A DNA stretch of 64,000 nucleotides from JBCBSS01 sp039819065 (GTDB lineage Bacteria; Bacteroidota; Bacteroidia; Cytophagales; Cyclobacteriaceae): assembly GCA_039819065.1 (NCBI GenBank), contig JBCBSS010000018.1:5367-69366 (forward strand), given 5' to 3'. The position numbers and the translations under genes are program-made. The notes beneath the pieces are model-generated. The model was not told the origin of the DNA. It worked only from the letters and a program-made list of their open reading frames with translations, and searched no databases. This document shows positions 25,031 to 33,849 of this stretch, piece by piece (position 1 is the stretch's first letter; every line of letters starts with the position of its first letter).

Positions 25031-26170
25031 ATGAATTTCGAACTTACAGAAGAGCAACTCGCGGTTCAGGCTGCGGCTAGAGAATTTGCACAGACCGAAC
25101 TACTTCCAGGTGTTATTGAAAGAGATGAAAAACAACAATTCCCCAAGGAACAAATAAGAAAAATGGGGGAGCTTGGTTTTATGGGTATGATGGTCGACCC
25201 GAAGTACAACGGTGGGGGTATGGATACCGTATCCTATGTTTTGGCCATGGAAGAGATTTCCAAGATAGACGCTTCTGCTTCTGTAAGTATGTCCGTAAAT
25301 AACTCGCTGGTATGCTGGGGTATAGAGAAGTACGGTACTGAAGAACAAAAGGAAAAATACTTGACTAGGTTGGCTACAGGGGAGATCATAGGAGCATTCT
25401 GCTTGTCAGAGCCAGAAGCGGGATCTGATGCCACTAGCCAGAGAACTACTGCCGAGGATAAGGGAGACCATTACTTGTTAAATGGTACCAAAAACTGGAT
25501 TACCAATGGTAATAGTGCAAGTGTTTATCTAGTGATTGCACAGACTGATGCGGAGAAAAAGCACAAAGGAATCAACTGCCTGATTGTCGAAGAAGGTATG
25601 GAAGGATTCGTGGTAGGTAAGAAAGAGGACAAACTCGGAATCAGAGGCTCTGACACGCACTCGTTGATGTTTACAGATGTAAAGGTGCCTAAGGAGAATA
25701 GAATCGGTGAAGATGGTTTCGGCTTCAGTTTTGCCATGAATACGCTTAATGGAGGTCGTGTTGGTATTGCAGCGCAAGCTTTAGGTATAGCCTCAGGAGC
25801 TTATGAGCTATCTTTGAAATACTCTCAAGAGCGTAAGGCCTTCGGTAAAGAAATCGTAAAGCACCAAGCCATAGCTTTCAAACTGGCTGATATGGCCACT
25901 GAAATAGATGCAGCAAGACTACTCTGTTTAAGGGCTGCGTACCTGAAAGATCAAGGTCAGGACTTTGCGAAAGCTGGTGCGATGGCGAAGCTTTATGCCT
26001 CAGAAGTAGCTATGAAAACCACTGTTGAAGCCGTTCAAGTGCATGGTGGATATGGCTATGTGAAGGAGTATCACGTGGAGCGATTAATGCGTGATGCTAA
26101 GATCACTCAAATCTACGAGGGTACCTCAGAAATCCAAAGGGTAGTCATTTCAAGGGAATTATTGAAATAA
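25031..26170 (+). CDS. Acyl-CoA dehydrogenase
   Basis: A 379-residue FAD enzyme of short-chain acyl-CoA (butyryl-CoA) type. It has FCLSEPEAGSDA (flavin-binding signature 1), the GVRGSDTHSLMF-like stretch GIRGSDTH, ALGIASGAYELS, VQVHGGYGYVKEY and the late QIYEGTSEIQR with the catalytic glutamate. It introduces the alpha-beta double bond in beta-oxidation or amino-acid breakdown and passes electrons to ETF. It stands alone between the terminator at 24970 and the AraC regulator; a regulatory tie to that gene is possible but not shown. Confidence 0.95.
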   Translation: MNFELTEEQLAVQAAAREFAQTELLPGVIERDEKQQFPKEQIRKMGELGFMGMMVDPKYNGGGMDTVSYVLAMEEISKIDASASVSMSVNNSLVCWGIEKYGTEEQKEKYLTRLATGEIIGAFCLSEPEAGSDATSQRTTAEDKGDHYLLNGTKNWITNGNSASVYLVIAQTDAEKKHKGINCLIVEEGMEGFVVGKKEDKLGIRGSDTHSLMFTDVKVPKENRIGEDGFGFSFAMNTLNGGRVGIAAQALGIASGAYELSLKYSQERKAFGKEIVKHQAIAFKLADMATEIDAARLLCLRAAYLKDQGQDFAKAGAMAKLYASEVAMKTTVEAVQVHGGYGYVKEYHVERLMRDAKITQIYEGTSEIQRVVISRELLK

Positions 26171-26200
26171 ATTTAGTTTTTCTGCACGGTGCTTCTTTTC

Positions 26201-26237
26201 TATATTTGGAAATGTCCAATTTTATTTATTAGATTTG
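26201..26237 (+). promoter_or_regulatory. Overlapping tandem promoter elements of the AraC-type gene
   Basis: TATATTTG (26201-26208) and TAGATTTG (26230-26237) are both exact TAnnTTTG boxes. The TTTG of the first lies 21 bases before the second and can act as its -33 element. Confidence 0.55.
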
Positions 26238-26288
26238 TACAATTTACTTTTTTAAAGGTTGGGCATATTCTAAATAATTAAACATCTA

Positions 26289-27209
26289 ATGGAAGATTAT
26301 AATAAAATAATTGAATCATTGGGGGTCAGATTTTTGAAGGCAAGCAATATCAAAATATTGCAATCTCTGACCGTGCAAAATTACTACGATGTAGAAAACA
26401 CCATAATTGTACTTAAAAATGGTGTAATCAAATTTGGTGAAGAGGAAAAGAAAGTGACTGATGGTCAGGCACTTTTTATACCCGGTGGAAAAGCCGTCTC
26501 CATTAATTATGGTAACTGGAAAGGTGAGGTAGTTTCCAATGAAGAATTTGCTTATCGAAAGGACGAGTTCTTTTTGTTAGACAGGGACAGAGATGAAAGA
26601 GAGAAAGTAGAATGTCGCATTAGTTATGTCACTTTCGAGGCAAAAGTTTTTGATACGGTCAATTTCTTCACCTCTCTGGATATACCTCCTTTCGTGGTAG
26701 AAAGCTCCAAAATCAACTCTATTGTCAAAGAGATTATTGCGGAGAAATCATCTGATCAGGAGGGTAACGAAAGAGTAGTAAAGCTTAAAATAGAACACTT
26801 GGCCATTGAGTTGATCAGGTATGTAATTCATAAGCGCCTGTTCGTTGAACAGATGGCTACTAACAGTACCTACTTCAAGGATCCTAGACTCATTGATATA
26901 TTCTCATACATTAAAGAGAATTTAAGTGGAGACTTATCCAATCAGGTGTTAGCCAAAGTAGCTGGCGTATCAGAAGATTATGTTGGTCAGTACTTTAAAA
27001 TGCTGACTGGTATCAATCCTCAAGATTACATCGAATACCAGCGTATGGAGCATGCTGTAAACCTGCTTAGAACTACAAAGAAGAGCATCAGGGAGATTGG
27101 TTCAGAGTGCGGTTATAAGGACACAGCTTATTTCTGTCGCAGATTTAAAATGATGTTCGGTATACCAGCAGGTAAAATGAGAAGAAGAGAGTCTTTAATG
27201 AATGTTTAA
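26289..27209 (+). CDS. AraC family transcriptional regulator
   Basis: A 306-residue regulator. The N-terminal 190 residues contain a cupin-like strand run (IIVLKNGVIKFGEEEKKVTDGQALFIPGG) that should hold a ligand or sensor site. The C-terminal 100 residues hold the two AraC helix-turn-helix units (LAKVAGVSEDYVGQYFKMLTGINPQDYIEYQRM and SIREIGSECGYKDTAYFCRRFKMMFG). The ligand is unknown. It shares 15 bases with the convergent GGGPS gene, and its terminator lies inside that gene. Confidence 0.93.
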   Translation: MEDYNKIIESLGVRFLKASNIKILQSLTVQNYYDVENTIIVLKNGVIKFGEEEKKVTDGQALFIPGGKAVSINYGNWKGEVVSNEEFAYRKDEFFLLDRDRDEREKVECRISYVTFEAKVFDTVNFFTSLDIPPFVVESSKINSIVKEIIAEKSSDQEGNERVVKLKIEHLAIELIRYVIHKRLFVEQMATNSTYFKDPRLIDIFSYIKENLSGDLSNQVLAKVAGVSEDYVGQYFKMLTGINPQDYIEYQRMEHAVNLLRTTKKSIREIGSECGYKDTAYFCRRFKMMFGIPAGKMRRRESLMNV

Positions 27210-27956
27210 AGACTTATTAAAATCATAGACTTTTTCAGAAACCTCAATCATTAGATTGGGGTTTTTTTCTATTGCATTGCCAATAACTATAACGTCAGCA
27301 CCAGCCTCTAAGGCTTCCTGGGCTTTCTGCGGGGTATTAATTCCTCCTCCTACAATTAAAGGTGCATCTACTGATCTTCGCACTGCACTCACCATTTTGG
27401 CGTTTACAGGTGCTTCAGCACCACTTCCTGCGTCAAGGTAAATCAATTTTAACCCCAGCATTTCTCCGGCTAGAGCAGTTGAAGCAGCTATTGAATACTT
27501 TTCAGCGGGGATAGGAGTAGTATTGCTAATGTATGAAGCCGCAGTAGGCCGGCCTGAATTCACCAGAACGTAGCCGGTTGGTATTACTTCCATTTGACTA
27601 TTCTTCAGAATTGGTGCTGCTGCTACATGTTGGCCGATTAGCAGTTCTGGATTACGTCCTGATATCAATGATAAGAATAGAATAGCATCAGCAGACAGAT
27701 CTATATGCATATTGCTGCCAGGGAATAATACAATTGGGATATTTGAGCCTTCCCTGATCACACCAACAATGTCTGGGATGTTATTCTGGGTAATGAGACT
27801 TCCGCCAACGAAGAAAAAATCCACACAGCTCTCCTTAGCCATGTTCAATAGCTCCAACAAGCTGCTATGTTCAGTAACCTTATCAGGATCTATTAAAACG
27901 GCAAGCGACTTTTGGCCAACTTTATTCCTCTCCTGAAGAGCCTTGTATATCTGCAT
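27195..27956 (-). CDS. Geranylgeranylglyceryl/heptaprenylglyceryl phosphate synthase
   Basis: A 253-residue TIM-barrel prenyltransferase that joins a polyprenyl diphosphate to glycerol-1-phosphate, the first ether-lipid step of archaea. SLAVLIDPDKV at the N-terminus, FFVGGSLITQ, YVLVNSGRPTAASYI, IYLDAGSGAEAPV and the late VGGGINTPQKA/VIGNAIEKNP are the GGGPS/PcrB marks. Bacteroidota are known to carry group II enzymes of this family. ATG 27956 (MQIYKAL) is preferred; ATG 27977 is possible. It begins inside the upstream 133-residue gene (35-base overlap), so translation is coupled to the holin-like pair. Confidence 0.92.
   Translation of the reverse strand: MQIYKALQERNKVGQKSLAVLIDPDKVTEHSSLLELLNMAKESCVDFFFVGGSLITQNNIPDIVGVIREGSNIPIVLFPGSNMHIDLSADAILFLSLISGRNPELLIGQHVAAAPILKNSQMEVIPTGYVLVNSGRPTAASYISNTTPIPAEKYSIAASTALAGEMLGLKLIYLDAGSGAEAPVNAKMVSAVRRSVDAPLIVGGGINTPQKAQEALEAGADVIVIGNAIEKNPNLMIEVSEKVYDFNKSLNIH
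27239..27268 (+). terminator. Intrinsic terminator of the AraC-type gene, inside GGGPS
   Basis: AAACCTCAATC (27239-27249) pairs with GATTGGGGTTT (27254-27264), one T-G wobble, loop ATTA, then a T-run. It works for the plus strand yet lies in the 3' coding part of the GGGPS gene. Confidence 0.8.
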
Positions 27957-28323
27957 TATTCTTGTTGTTGAGTTCATCCAGGTATTCTACCAACTTATCC
28001 TTGGCTATGGTCAGTAAGAATATAGTAGCCTGATCTAATACTGCACTAAAAATTGAATTGCTTATGCCGGCCGGTTCTGGTTCCGCTTTTTTCTTTTTGC
28101 CATTCTGATCTTTTCCTTTTCCCTGAGGTTTCTTCTGATCGTCCATCAACTGCTTAACGACGTGATAGGCAAATATCATCGTGCCACCAATCACCAGTGC
28201 ATTCTTCGAAACACCCTCCGCCTTCTTGAGTATTAATGCTACTTCCTCCTCAAATTTCTCTTTGTTCTTTTGGGATGAATTTTCGAGTTCCTGTTTCTCT
28301 TCTGTTATAGTTGGAGCTGACAT
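27922..28323 (-). CDS. Hypothetical membrane-associated protein, partner of holin-like gene
   Basis: A 133-residue protein. A charged amphipathic N-terminal 35 residues precede one hydrophobic stretch (NALVIGGTMIFAYHVV), a lysine/proline-rich linker (about 65-90) and a second hydrophobic segment (IFSAVLDQATIFLLTIA). No family is recognised. The ATG at 28323 is used; a TTG two codons earlier is less likely. It lies six bases after the holin-like gene and its end overlaps the GGGPS start, forming a three-gene unit. Confidence 0.75.
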   Translation of the reverse strand: MSAPTITEEKQELENSSQKNKEKFEEEVALILKKAEGVSKNALVIGGTMIFAYHVVKQLMDDQKKPQGKGKDQNGKKKKAEPEPAGISNSIFSAVLDQATIFLLTIAKDKLVEYLDELNNKNNADIQGSSGEE

Positions 28324-28329
28324 AGACAA

Positions 28330-28710
28330 CTAATTTTTATGATGTATTATGCTTAATATATGCTTTTTAATGCCTTCCATTAGTTTGGTATTCCTTCTTA
28401 AAAGCATCGCTATGGCAAAAAGTATCAGATAGAATAAGGCTATTATGGCATATCCAGCGTAGGTGCTATGGAGTAAATCGTTTAAGAGCGCACTAATGGC
28501 CAGGCTTCCAAAAATGAGAAAGACGAACAGTGCCAAATAGGAAAAAGAAAGTACGATGAACTTTGATAGAATGGTGGCCAGCTCATCTTTGGCTTCCAAC
28601 TTGTATAGCTCTAAGCGGTCGTTGATATAGCTTGATAGGCTATTGGTAATTCCGTCTAGCTTTAAGAAGCTTAGTAATCCCTTCTGTTTACTCACTTTTA
28701 GGTTTTTCAC
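28330..28710 (-). CDS. Phage-holin-3_6/YqjE-like membrane protein
   Basis: A 126-residue protein with an N-terminal amphipathic region (YINDRLELYKLEAKDELA) and two strong membrane segments (about residues 47-75 and 82-104), the pattern of the YqjE/holin_3_6 family. Despite the family name no phage gene is nearby; chromosomal members are thought to be inner-membrane or stress proteins. The start is a GTG. It leads the unit with the 133-residue protein and GGGPS, which points to membrane composition or maintenance. Confidence 0.8.
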   Translation of the reverse strand: MKNLKVSKQKGLLSFLKLDGITNSLSSYINDRLELYKLEAKDELATILSKFIVLSFSYLALFVFLIFGSLAISALLNDLLHSTYAGYAIIALFYLILFAIAMLLRRNTKLMEGIKKHILSIIHHKN

Positions 28711-28858
28711 TAATATATACCTAAAAGTAGAAATTTATAGCGAACTATTAATGCTTTGCGTACGGCTACATTCACACCAGGTTCACTTCATTTTAGAATC
28801 ATGATGTCTTGATAAAGATTTGAAGGAATTAGATAGAACAAGGTTAGGCCGTGCCAAT

Positions 28859-30100
28859 TCAGTCTTTGGAGATAGCTATCAAAGTAGCTTTTTCAGATGA
28901 AGGTTGCTTAACCTCTATAGACACTTTGGTATTGGTGATCGATGCCGCTTCCTTATCTTTCATGTTATCCTTGCTGAAGAATATAAGTGTGAAGGGAATG
29001 AGGAAGAAAGTCAATATGATGTAGGCGAAACCGGCTAATCTGTAGTTGATGGTAATACGACCCAAAAAGTTAGCCATGGTTGTCAGCAAGTTTCTAAGGG
29101 GAGCTAGTGGCAAAAAGAGAAACACACCTATCATATTGAAAAGCAAATGCGTGATAGCAATGCTCAATGCCGCACTAGAGTCGAAAAGCAGTGCGATAAA
29201 TGCAGTGATGGTAGTACCAATATTTGCCCCAAGAATAAAAGGTATGGCATTTTTAAGCTTGACCTTACCCGTAGCTACTAGTGGTACTATCAAGGAAGTA
29301 GTTACAGAGCTTGATTGTATCAAAGCAGTGATACCAGTGCCCCACGCGAATGACTTAATGGGTTTTTTGAACACATAATTTCGTAACCTACCCTTTGACT
29401 CTCCAATCACAAACTTGTATATCAATTTAGACATGAGTTTGATTGAGGCAAACAACAGTATAAATGCCAATACAATAGCTATATAAGGGTTGTCTACAAC
29501 TTGCGATAAATAAGTATCAACCGGTAAGGATTCGAATAGATTAAAACCTCCTTCCTGCGTCTGGTCTATGATAATATAAGAAGACAGATTACTGGTAATA
29601 GCCTGTGCTGTACCGGAAAGAAAACCGTAAAAATATTCGAGTGGGAATAGGACAATGGTAGTTAAGATATTGAAAAAATCATGTGCTGTACCTGCTGCAA
29701 TAGCCTTTCTGAATTCATTTCTTTTAGTAATAAAACCAAGTGACACAATAGTGCTGGTAATGGTAGTACCAATGTTCGCACCCATTACCATGGGCACAGC
29801 ACTTTCCATTGATAGAGACCCTGATGCTACGGCCGCCACAAAAAGGGAAGTACTGGCCGAGCTGCTTTGCACCAAAGCTGTAATGAGTAGCCCTATAAAT
29901 AAAGAAATAAAAGGGTTGGAGGTAGCATAAATAATGGATTCGGCGGCACTGACCCCTAATTCAGAGAATCCACTGACCATCAAATCGAGTGAAAGCAGGA
30001 AAACGAACAGCACACCACCAATGGCAAGAATTTTCTTGGCCACGGATATGTGTACCGTACTATCCTTTTCATTCATAATGTCTTGACTGTCAATGTACAT
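28859..30100 (-). CDS. Na/Pi cotransporter family protein (no PhoU domain)
   Basis: A 413-residue membrane protein with two inverted Na_Pi_cotrans repeats. Each carries the QSSSA-type signature followed by a GANIGTT loop: ALVQSSSASTSLFV with MGANIGTTIT in the first half, ALIQSSSVTTSLIV with LGANIGTTIT in the second. It resembles the SLC34/NptA type, importing phosphate with sodium. ATG 30100 or 30076 may be the start. It is divergent from a second, PhoU-fused Na/Pi protein, so phosphate control from the shared gap is plausible. Confidence 0.92.
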   Translation of the reverse strand: MYIDSQDIMNEKDSTVHISVAKKILAIGGVLFVFLLSLDLMVSGFSELGVSAAESIIYATSNPFISLFIGLLITALVQSSSASTSLFVAAVASGSLSMESAVPMVMGANIGTTITSTIVSLGFITKRNEFRKAIAAGTAHDFFNILTTIVLFPLEYFYGFLSGTAQAITSNLSSYIIIDQTQEGGFNLFESLPVDTYLSQVVDNPYIAIVLAFILLFASIKLMSKLIYKFVIGESKGRLRNYVFKKPIKSFAWGTGITALIQSSSVTTSLIVPLVATGKVKLKNAIPFILGANIGTTITAFIALLFDSSAALSIAITHLLFNMIGVFLFLPLAPLRNLLTTMANFLGRITINYRLAGFAYIILTFFLIPFTLIFFSKDNMKDKEAASITNTKVSIEVKQPSSEKATLIAISKD

Positions 30101-30360
30101 CTGCTCGCCAGATTCGAAAAATATCCGGCAAAGTTAGCAGAATTATCATTTCGCTCTCGACGAAATATGTGAAGCTATTGTTAAGCTACGATTGTGCGCG
30201 AATTGCATTCTGTTGGCTCTTGCAGGCCCGCCTATCAAACAATATGCTAAGAAAATATCCAACGTTTTGGGCGCTCTGTAGTTATGGTCATGATGAAAGC
30301 TTAACATAAAGGTAACATGAACTAGATGTGATCTTTTCAATCGCATTTGAATTTATTAAT

Positions 30361-30368
30361 TAGTTTTG
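30361..30368 (+). promoter_or_regulatory. -7 element of the PhoU-fused Na/Pi gene
   Basis: TAGTTTTG, an exact TAnnTTTG box, 21 bases before the ATG at 30390. The rest of the 289-base divergent gap (30101-30389) shows no gene and no convincing second element. Confidence 0.5.
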
Positions 30369-30389
30369 TTCGCACTCGATATAGAATAA

Positions 30390-32105
30390 ATGAATATCTT
30401 TTTAGACGTACTCACCCTTCTTGGCGCACTAGGCCTATTTATTTACGGAATGAAGGTAATGAGCGAAGGCATACAAAAAGTTGCCGGTGACAGGCTAAGA
30501 TCAATCATAGAGTTAATGACTTCGAACCGCGTGAGCGGTGTGTTCACTGGTTTTTTGACCACATCTATAATTCAATCGTCTTCGGCTACAACGGTAATGG
30601 TAGTAAGCTTTGTGAATGCAGGGCTGTTGAAGCTCAAACAAGCTATTGGGGTGATCATGGGGGCCAACATCGGAACAACAGTCACGGCTTTGCTTATCCT
30701 GTTATTTGGCTTTTCAAAGTTTAGTATTTCTACTTATACGCTGCCTATCATCGCCATAGGTTTCCCTTTGCTTTTTGCTAAAAGTGATAAACTCAAGTAT
30801 TGGGCAGAATTCTTGATAGGATTTGCCATACTTTTCATGGGGCTTGATTTTTTAAAAGAGTCTGTACCAGATCTTAAGGACAATCCAGATGTGCTGGAAT
30901 GGATTACAAACCTTACCAGCTACGGCTACGGATCAGTTATTCTGTTTGTACTGATAGGTACCCTTTTAACCATAGTGGTGCAATCTTCTAGCGCAGCCAT
31001 GGCCATTACCCTGATTTTATGCGACAACGGTTGGATACCATTTGAAATGGCCGCAGCCATCATACTTGGTGAAAACATTGGCACTACGATCACCGCGAAT
31101 TTGGCGGCTATAGTGGCAAACGTGCATGCGAAACGTGCCGCTCGCGCTCACCTCATGTTCAATATATTTGGTGTAGCATGGATGCTCATTGCTTACTACT
31201 TCTACCTAGACGCAATTGATTGGGCTACGCAGCGACTTCATGATTATGGGTCACCATTTACCGAAACCAAGGCTGTAAAATATGCCCTAGCCTATTTTCA
31301 TGTAAGCTTTAATATCCTCAATACCTTTGTTATGATTTGGTTTGTTGATCGCATAGAGCGAATGGTGGTCAAGTTGGTGCCAGATAAGAACAAAGAAGGT
31401 GAAAGCAGCTTCAAGCTACAATACATCGGTACAGAGATATCAAGAACAGCGGATTTAGCCATTGTTGAGGCTAGAAAAGAAGTGCATAGATATGCTGAGA
31501 TCGTAGAAAAAATGTGGGTTACAGTGAAGGAGATGTTGTATGAGAACGATACTAAAGTTTCTGCGCAACTTCAGAAGAAAATAGAAGAGGACGAGGAAGT
31601 TACTGATAAGTTGGAGGAAGAAGTGGCCAAATACCTGGTGCAATTAGCTGAAGGTAGACTAAGTACGGCAGTTTCTCTCCAAATGAGTAGCCTTCTTACT
31701 ATAGTTAAAGATCTCGAACGAATAGGCGATATTATCCTTAGATTATCGCAAGATATAGAGCGACGAAACAGGAAAGAATTCGAATTTACTGAAGAGCAAG
31801 TTGATGACCTCCGGAAGATGATTGCCGTTCTTGATGAAGCTATAAAGATCATGTTGACCAACCTTTCTGACGATTACGACAAGGCAAATCTTGATGAGGC
31901 CAGGAATAAGGAGGTGGAGATTAACAAACTAAAGAAGAAGCTTCAGAAAAAGCACTTCAAAGCGATTGCCAGCAATGAATATGAAGTTAAATCCGGAATA
32001 GTTTATCGTGATGTTTTCTTTGGTTTTGAGAAAATGGGAGACCACATCATCAATGTGAGTGAGAACATTGCCGGAAATATGGGTAAGGACGAAGAGGATA
32101 TGTAG
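30390..32105 (+). CDS. Na/Pi cotransporter with C-terminal PhoU-like domain
   Basis: A 571-residue protein of YjbB type. Residues about 1-330 hold the two Na_Pi_cotrans repeats (SIIQSSSATTVMVV with GANIGTTVT, and IVVQSSSAAMAI with LGENIGTT; the second loop has E for A). Residues about 345-565 are a PhoU-like four-helix bundle. Members export or exchange phosphate and the PhoU part may gate it. It faces the shorter Na/Pi gene across 289 bases and converges with the M20 gene after four bases. Confidence 0.93.
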   Translation: MNIFLDVLTLLGALGLFIYGMKVMSEGIQKVAGDRLRSIIELMTSNRVSGVFTGFLTTSIIQSSSATTVMVVSFVNAGLLKLKQAIGVIMGANIGTTVTALLILLFGFSKFSISTYTLPIIAIGFPLLFAKSDKLKYWAEFLIGFAILFMGLDFLKESVPDLKDNPDVLEWITNLTSYGYGSVILFVLIGTLLTIVVQSSSAAMAITLILCDNGWIPFEMAAAIILGENIGTTITANLAAIVANVHAKRAARAHLMFNIFGVAWMLIAYYFYLDAIDWATQRLHDYGSPFTETKAVKYALAYFHVSFNILNTFVMIWFVDRIERMVVKLVPDKNKEGESSFKLQYIGTEISRTADLAIVEARKEVHRYAEIVEKMWVTVKEMLYENDTKVSAQLQKKIEEDEEVTDKLEEEVAKYLVQLAEGRLSTAVSLQMSSLLTIVKDLERIGDIILRLSQDIERRNRKEFEFTEEQVDDLRKMIAVLDEAIKIMLTNLSDDYDKANLDEARNKEVEINKLKKKLQKKHFKAIASNEYEVKSGIVYRDVFFGFEKMGDHIINVSENIAGNMGKDEEDM

Positions 32106-32106
32106 G

Positions 32107-32124
32107 GAGCTAGTTACCTAGCTC
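32107..32124. terminator. Possible bidirectional stop hairpin at convergent gene ends
   Basis: GAGCTAG and CTAGCTC form a perfect 7-pair stem with loop TTAC exactly between the two stop codons. No T-run follows on either strand, so intrinsic termination would be weak. Confidence 0.35.
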
Positions 32125-33300
32125 TTGCAGCGCTATCCAGGCCATTAATCCTGAACCCAATTCTAGAGCGTCTTCATCTATGTCAAAAGTGGGCGTATGT
32201 ACAGAGGAGACAATTCCTCTATCCTCATTTCTAATCCCTAACCGATAGAAACAACCATCCATGTGATGTGTGTAGAAAGCAAAGTCTTCTGCCGCCATCC
32301 ATAAATCAAGGTCGACCACGTTGTCTTTTCCTAAGAACTCTTCAGCCGCTTTTCTAGCTCTTTTAGTAAGCTCAGGATTGTTTTTTAGATAAGGATAACC
32401 TTTGACGATATTAACTTCACAGGAGCCGCCCATTCCTTCTGCGATGCTCTCCGCCATCTTTTTGATCTTTTCATGTGCTTCTGCCCTCCATTCTTCATTC
32501 ATCGCCCTGAATGTCCCCTCAACTTTTACTTCATTGGGGATAATATTGGTTGCCCCATTGGCGATCACTTTACCGAATGACAGCACACAAGGACTTTTAG
32601 GGCTGCTATTTCTACTAATGATCTGCTGTAGTGCAACAATGATATGAGAAGTAATAAGTACTGAGTCTATGTTCTTTTCTGGCATGGCAGCATGGCCACC
32701 TTTACCTTTCACGGTAATATAAATCTCATCCGCACTTGCCATGTACATGCCTTCACGAAATCCTACTTTACCCACAGGCACAAAAGGCATAACATGTTGA
32801 CCAATTATTCCTGAAGGCGCAGGGTTTTCCAGGGCGCCATCTTTGATCATTAGAGTTGCACCACCTGGTGCTTTTTCTTCTCCTGGTTGAAAGATCAGTT
32901 TAACCGTTCCTTCAAATTCTTCCTTTATTTCATTTAGTATTCTGGCCGAACCCAGCAGTGATGCCGTGTGTACGTCATGGCCGCAAGCGTGCATGACGCC
33001 TTCGTTCTGTGACTTATAAGGCACATCATTAGCCTCTTTGATTGGTAGTGCGTCCAAATCAGCCCTCAGAGCAACTATTTTTTTATCTGGATTTTTACCC
33101 TCTATGAGAGCGGTAAGACCCGTATCAGCAACACCTTCTTTCGGGGCAATGCCAAATGACTTCAATTGATCGGCGACGTACTTGGCCGTTTCGAATTCTT
33201 GATAAGATAACTCAGGGTTAGCATGAATGTGCCTTCTAATACTTACAACATCAGTGGCATAAGTTTTGGCTAATGCCTTTACTTTTTGGGCTAAGGACAT
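32110..33300 (-). CDS. M20 family amidohydrolase (HipO/N-acyl-amino-acid type)
   Basis: A 396-residue zinc or manganese peptidase relative. The metal site is seen in VMHACGHDVHTASLLG and in FQPGEEKAPGG; a dimerisation domain follows at about 185-290 (VKGKGGHAAMPEKNIDSV), and a late AAEDFAFY carries the last metal ligand. Enzymes of this group cut N-acyl amino acids, hippurate or indole conjugates; none can be singled out. No signal peptide. It starts three bases after the SPOR gene stop and so belongs to the secA-SPOR-M20 unit. Confidence 0.92.
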   Translation of the reverse strand: MSLAQKVKALAKTYATDVVSIRRHIHANPELSYQEFETAKYVADQLKSFGIAPKEGVADTGLTALIEGKNPDKKIVALRADLDALPIKEANDVPYKSQNEGVMHACGHDVHTASLLGSARILNEIKEEFEGTVKLIFQPGEEKAPGGATLMIKDGALENPAPSGIIGQHVMPFVPVGKVGFREGMYMASADEIYITVKGKGGHAAMPEKNIDSVLITSHIIVALQQIISRNSSPKSPCVLSFGKVIANGATNIIPNEVKVEGTFRAMNEEWRAEAHEKIKKMAESIAEGMGGSCEVNIVKGYPYLKNNPELTKRARKAAEEFLGKDNVVDLDLWMAAEDFAFYTHHMDGCFYRLGIRNEDRGIVSSVHTPTFDIDEDALELGSGLMAWIALQELGN

Positions 33301-33303
33301 CTA

Positions 33304-33819
33304 TCAGTTTTTGTTTATCTGAATTTTGTCAATGATGACAATGGCGTTGGGAAAGTTCTTTTTGAGATGGACGTAGTCTTTCTGAGCTTCGAGCCTTGTA
33401 AAGTACTTACCAACTTTTACTTTATAATTGGGAGGGGAAGATTGTATTCTAGGCCTTGAGTTTTCCATCACACTGAACACTTTTCCTCTGGCGATTCTGG
33501 CCTCTTGTCTGCTGGAGCCATTATAAACCTGAATGGTAAAACCATCCACAGATTTTCTCCCCTTATTGATAATGGCAAGGCTGTCCAATACTTTATTGAG
33601 CGGTGCTGTGACGTCGAATTCAGGATCTACATCAACCGTTTCTACTGGGTCAACACTATCTAATGTATCCACCGAATCCGTTGCTTCTGTATCGAAAGTA
33701 GGGCGATGAGCAGATACATCTTCGTGATAATTGCCAGTGCCTTTAAGAGAGGAAAGTGATGGGCTACAACCATACAAGAAGAGTAGGCCTAATCCAAGAA
33801 GAAGAAATTGTGATTTCAT
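33304..33819 (-). CDS. SPOR domain lipoprotein
   Basis: A 171-residue exported lipoprotein; MKSQFLLLGLGLLFLYGCSPS gives a clean signal with the lipobox cysteine near residue 18, so the ATG at 33819 is the start and not a TTG ten codons earlier. A D/T/V-rich linker (about 45-75) follows, and the last 80 residues are a SPOR domain (GFTIQVYNGSSRQEARIARG, YKVKVGKYFTRLEAQ) that binds peptidoglycan stripped of stem peptides. It probably works at the divider or cell wall. It is 30 bases behind secA. Confidence 0.85.
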   Translation of the reverse strand: MKSQFLLLGLGLLFLYGCSPSLSSLKGTGNYHEDVSAHRPTFDTEATDSVDTLDSVDPVETVDVDPEFDVTAPLNKVLDSLAIINKGRKSVDGFTIQVYNGSSRQEARIARGKVFSVMENSRPRIQSSPPNYKVKVGKYFTRLEAQKDYVHLKKNFPNAIVIIDKIQINKN

Positions 33820-33849
33820 ACTAGCTATTTTGGGTGTCAACTTGGCCAA

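Noticed and set aside
28330..28710. Holin-like protein as a sign of a prophage
   Set aside because: No integrase, capsid, lysin or other phage gene lies nearby, and the YqjE-like family is common on chromosomes.
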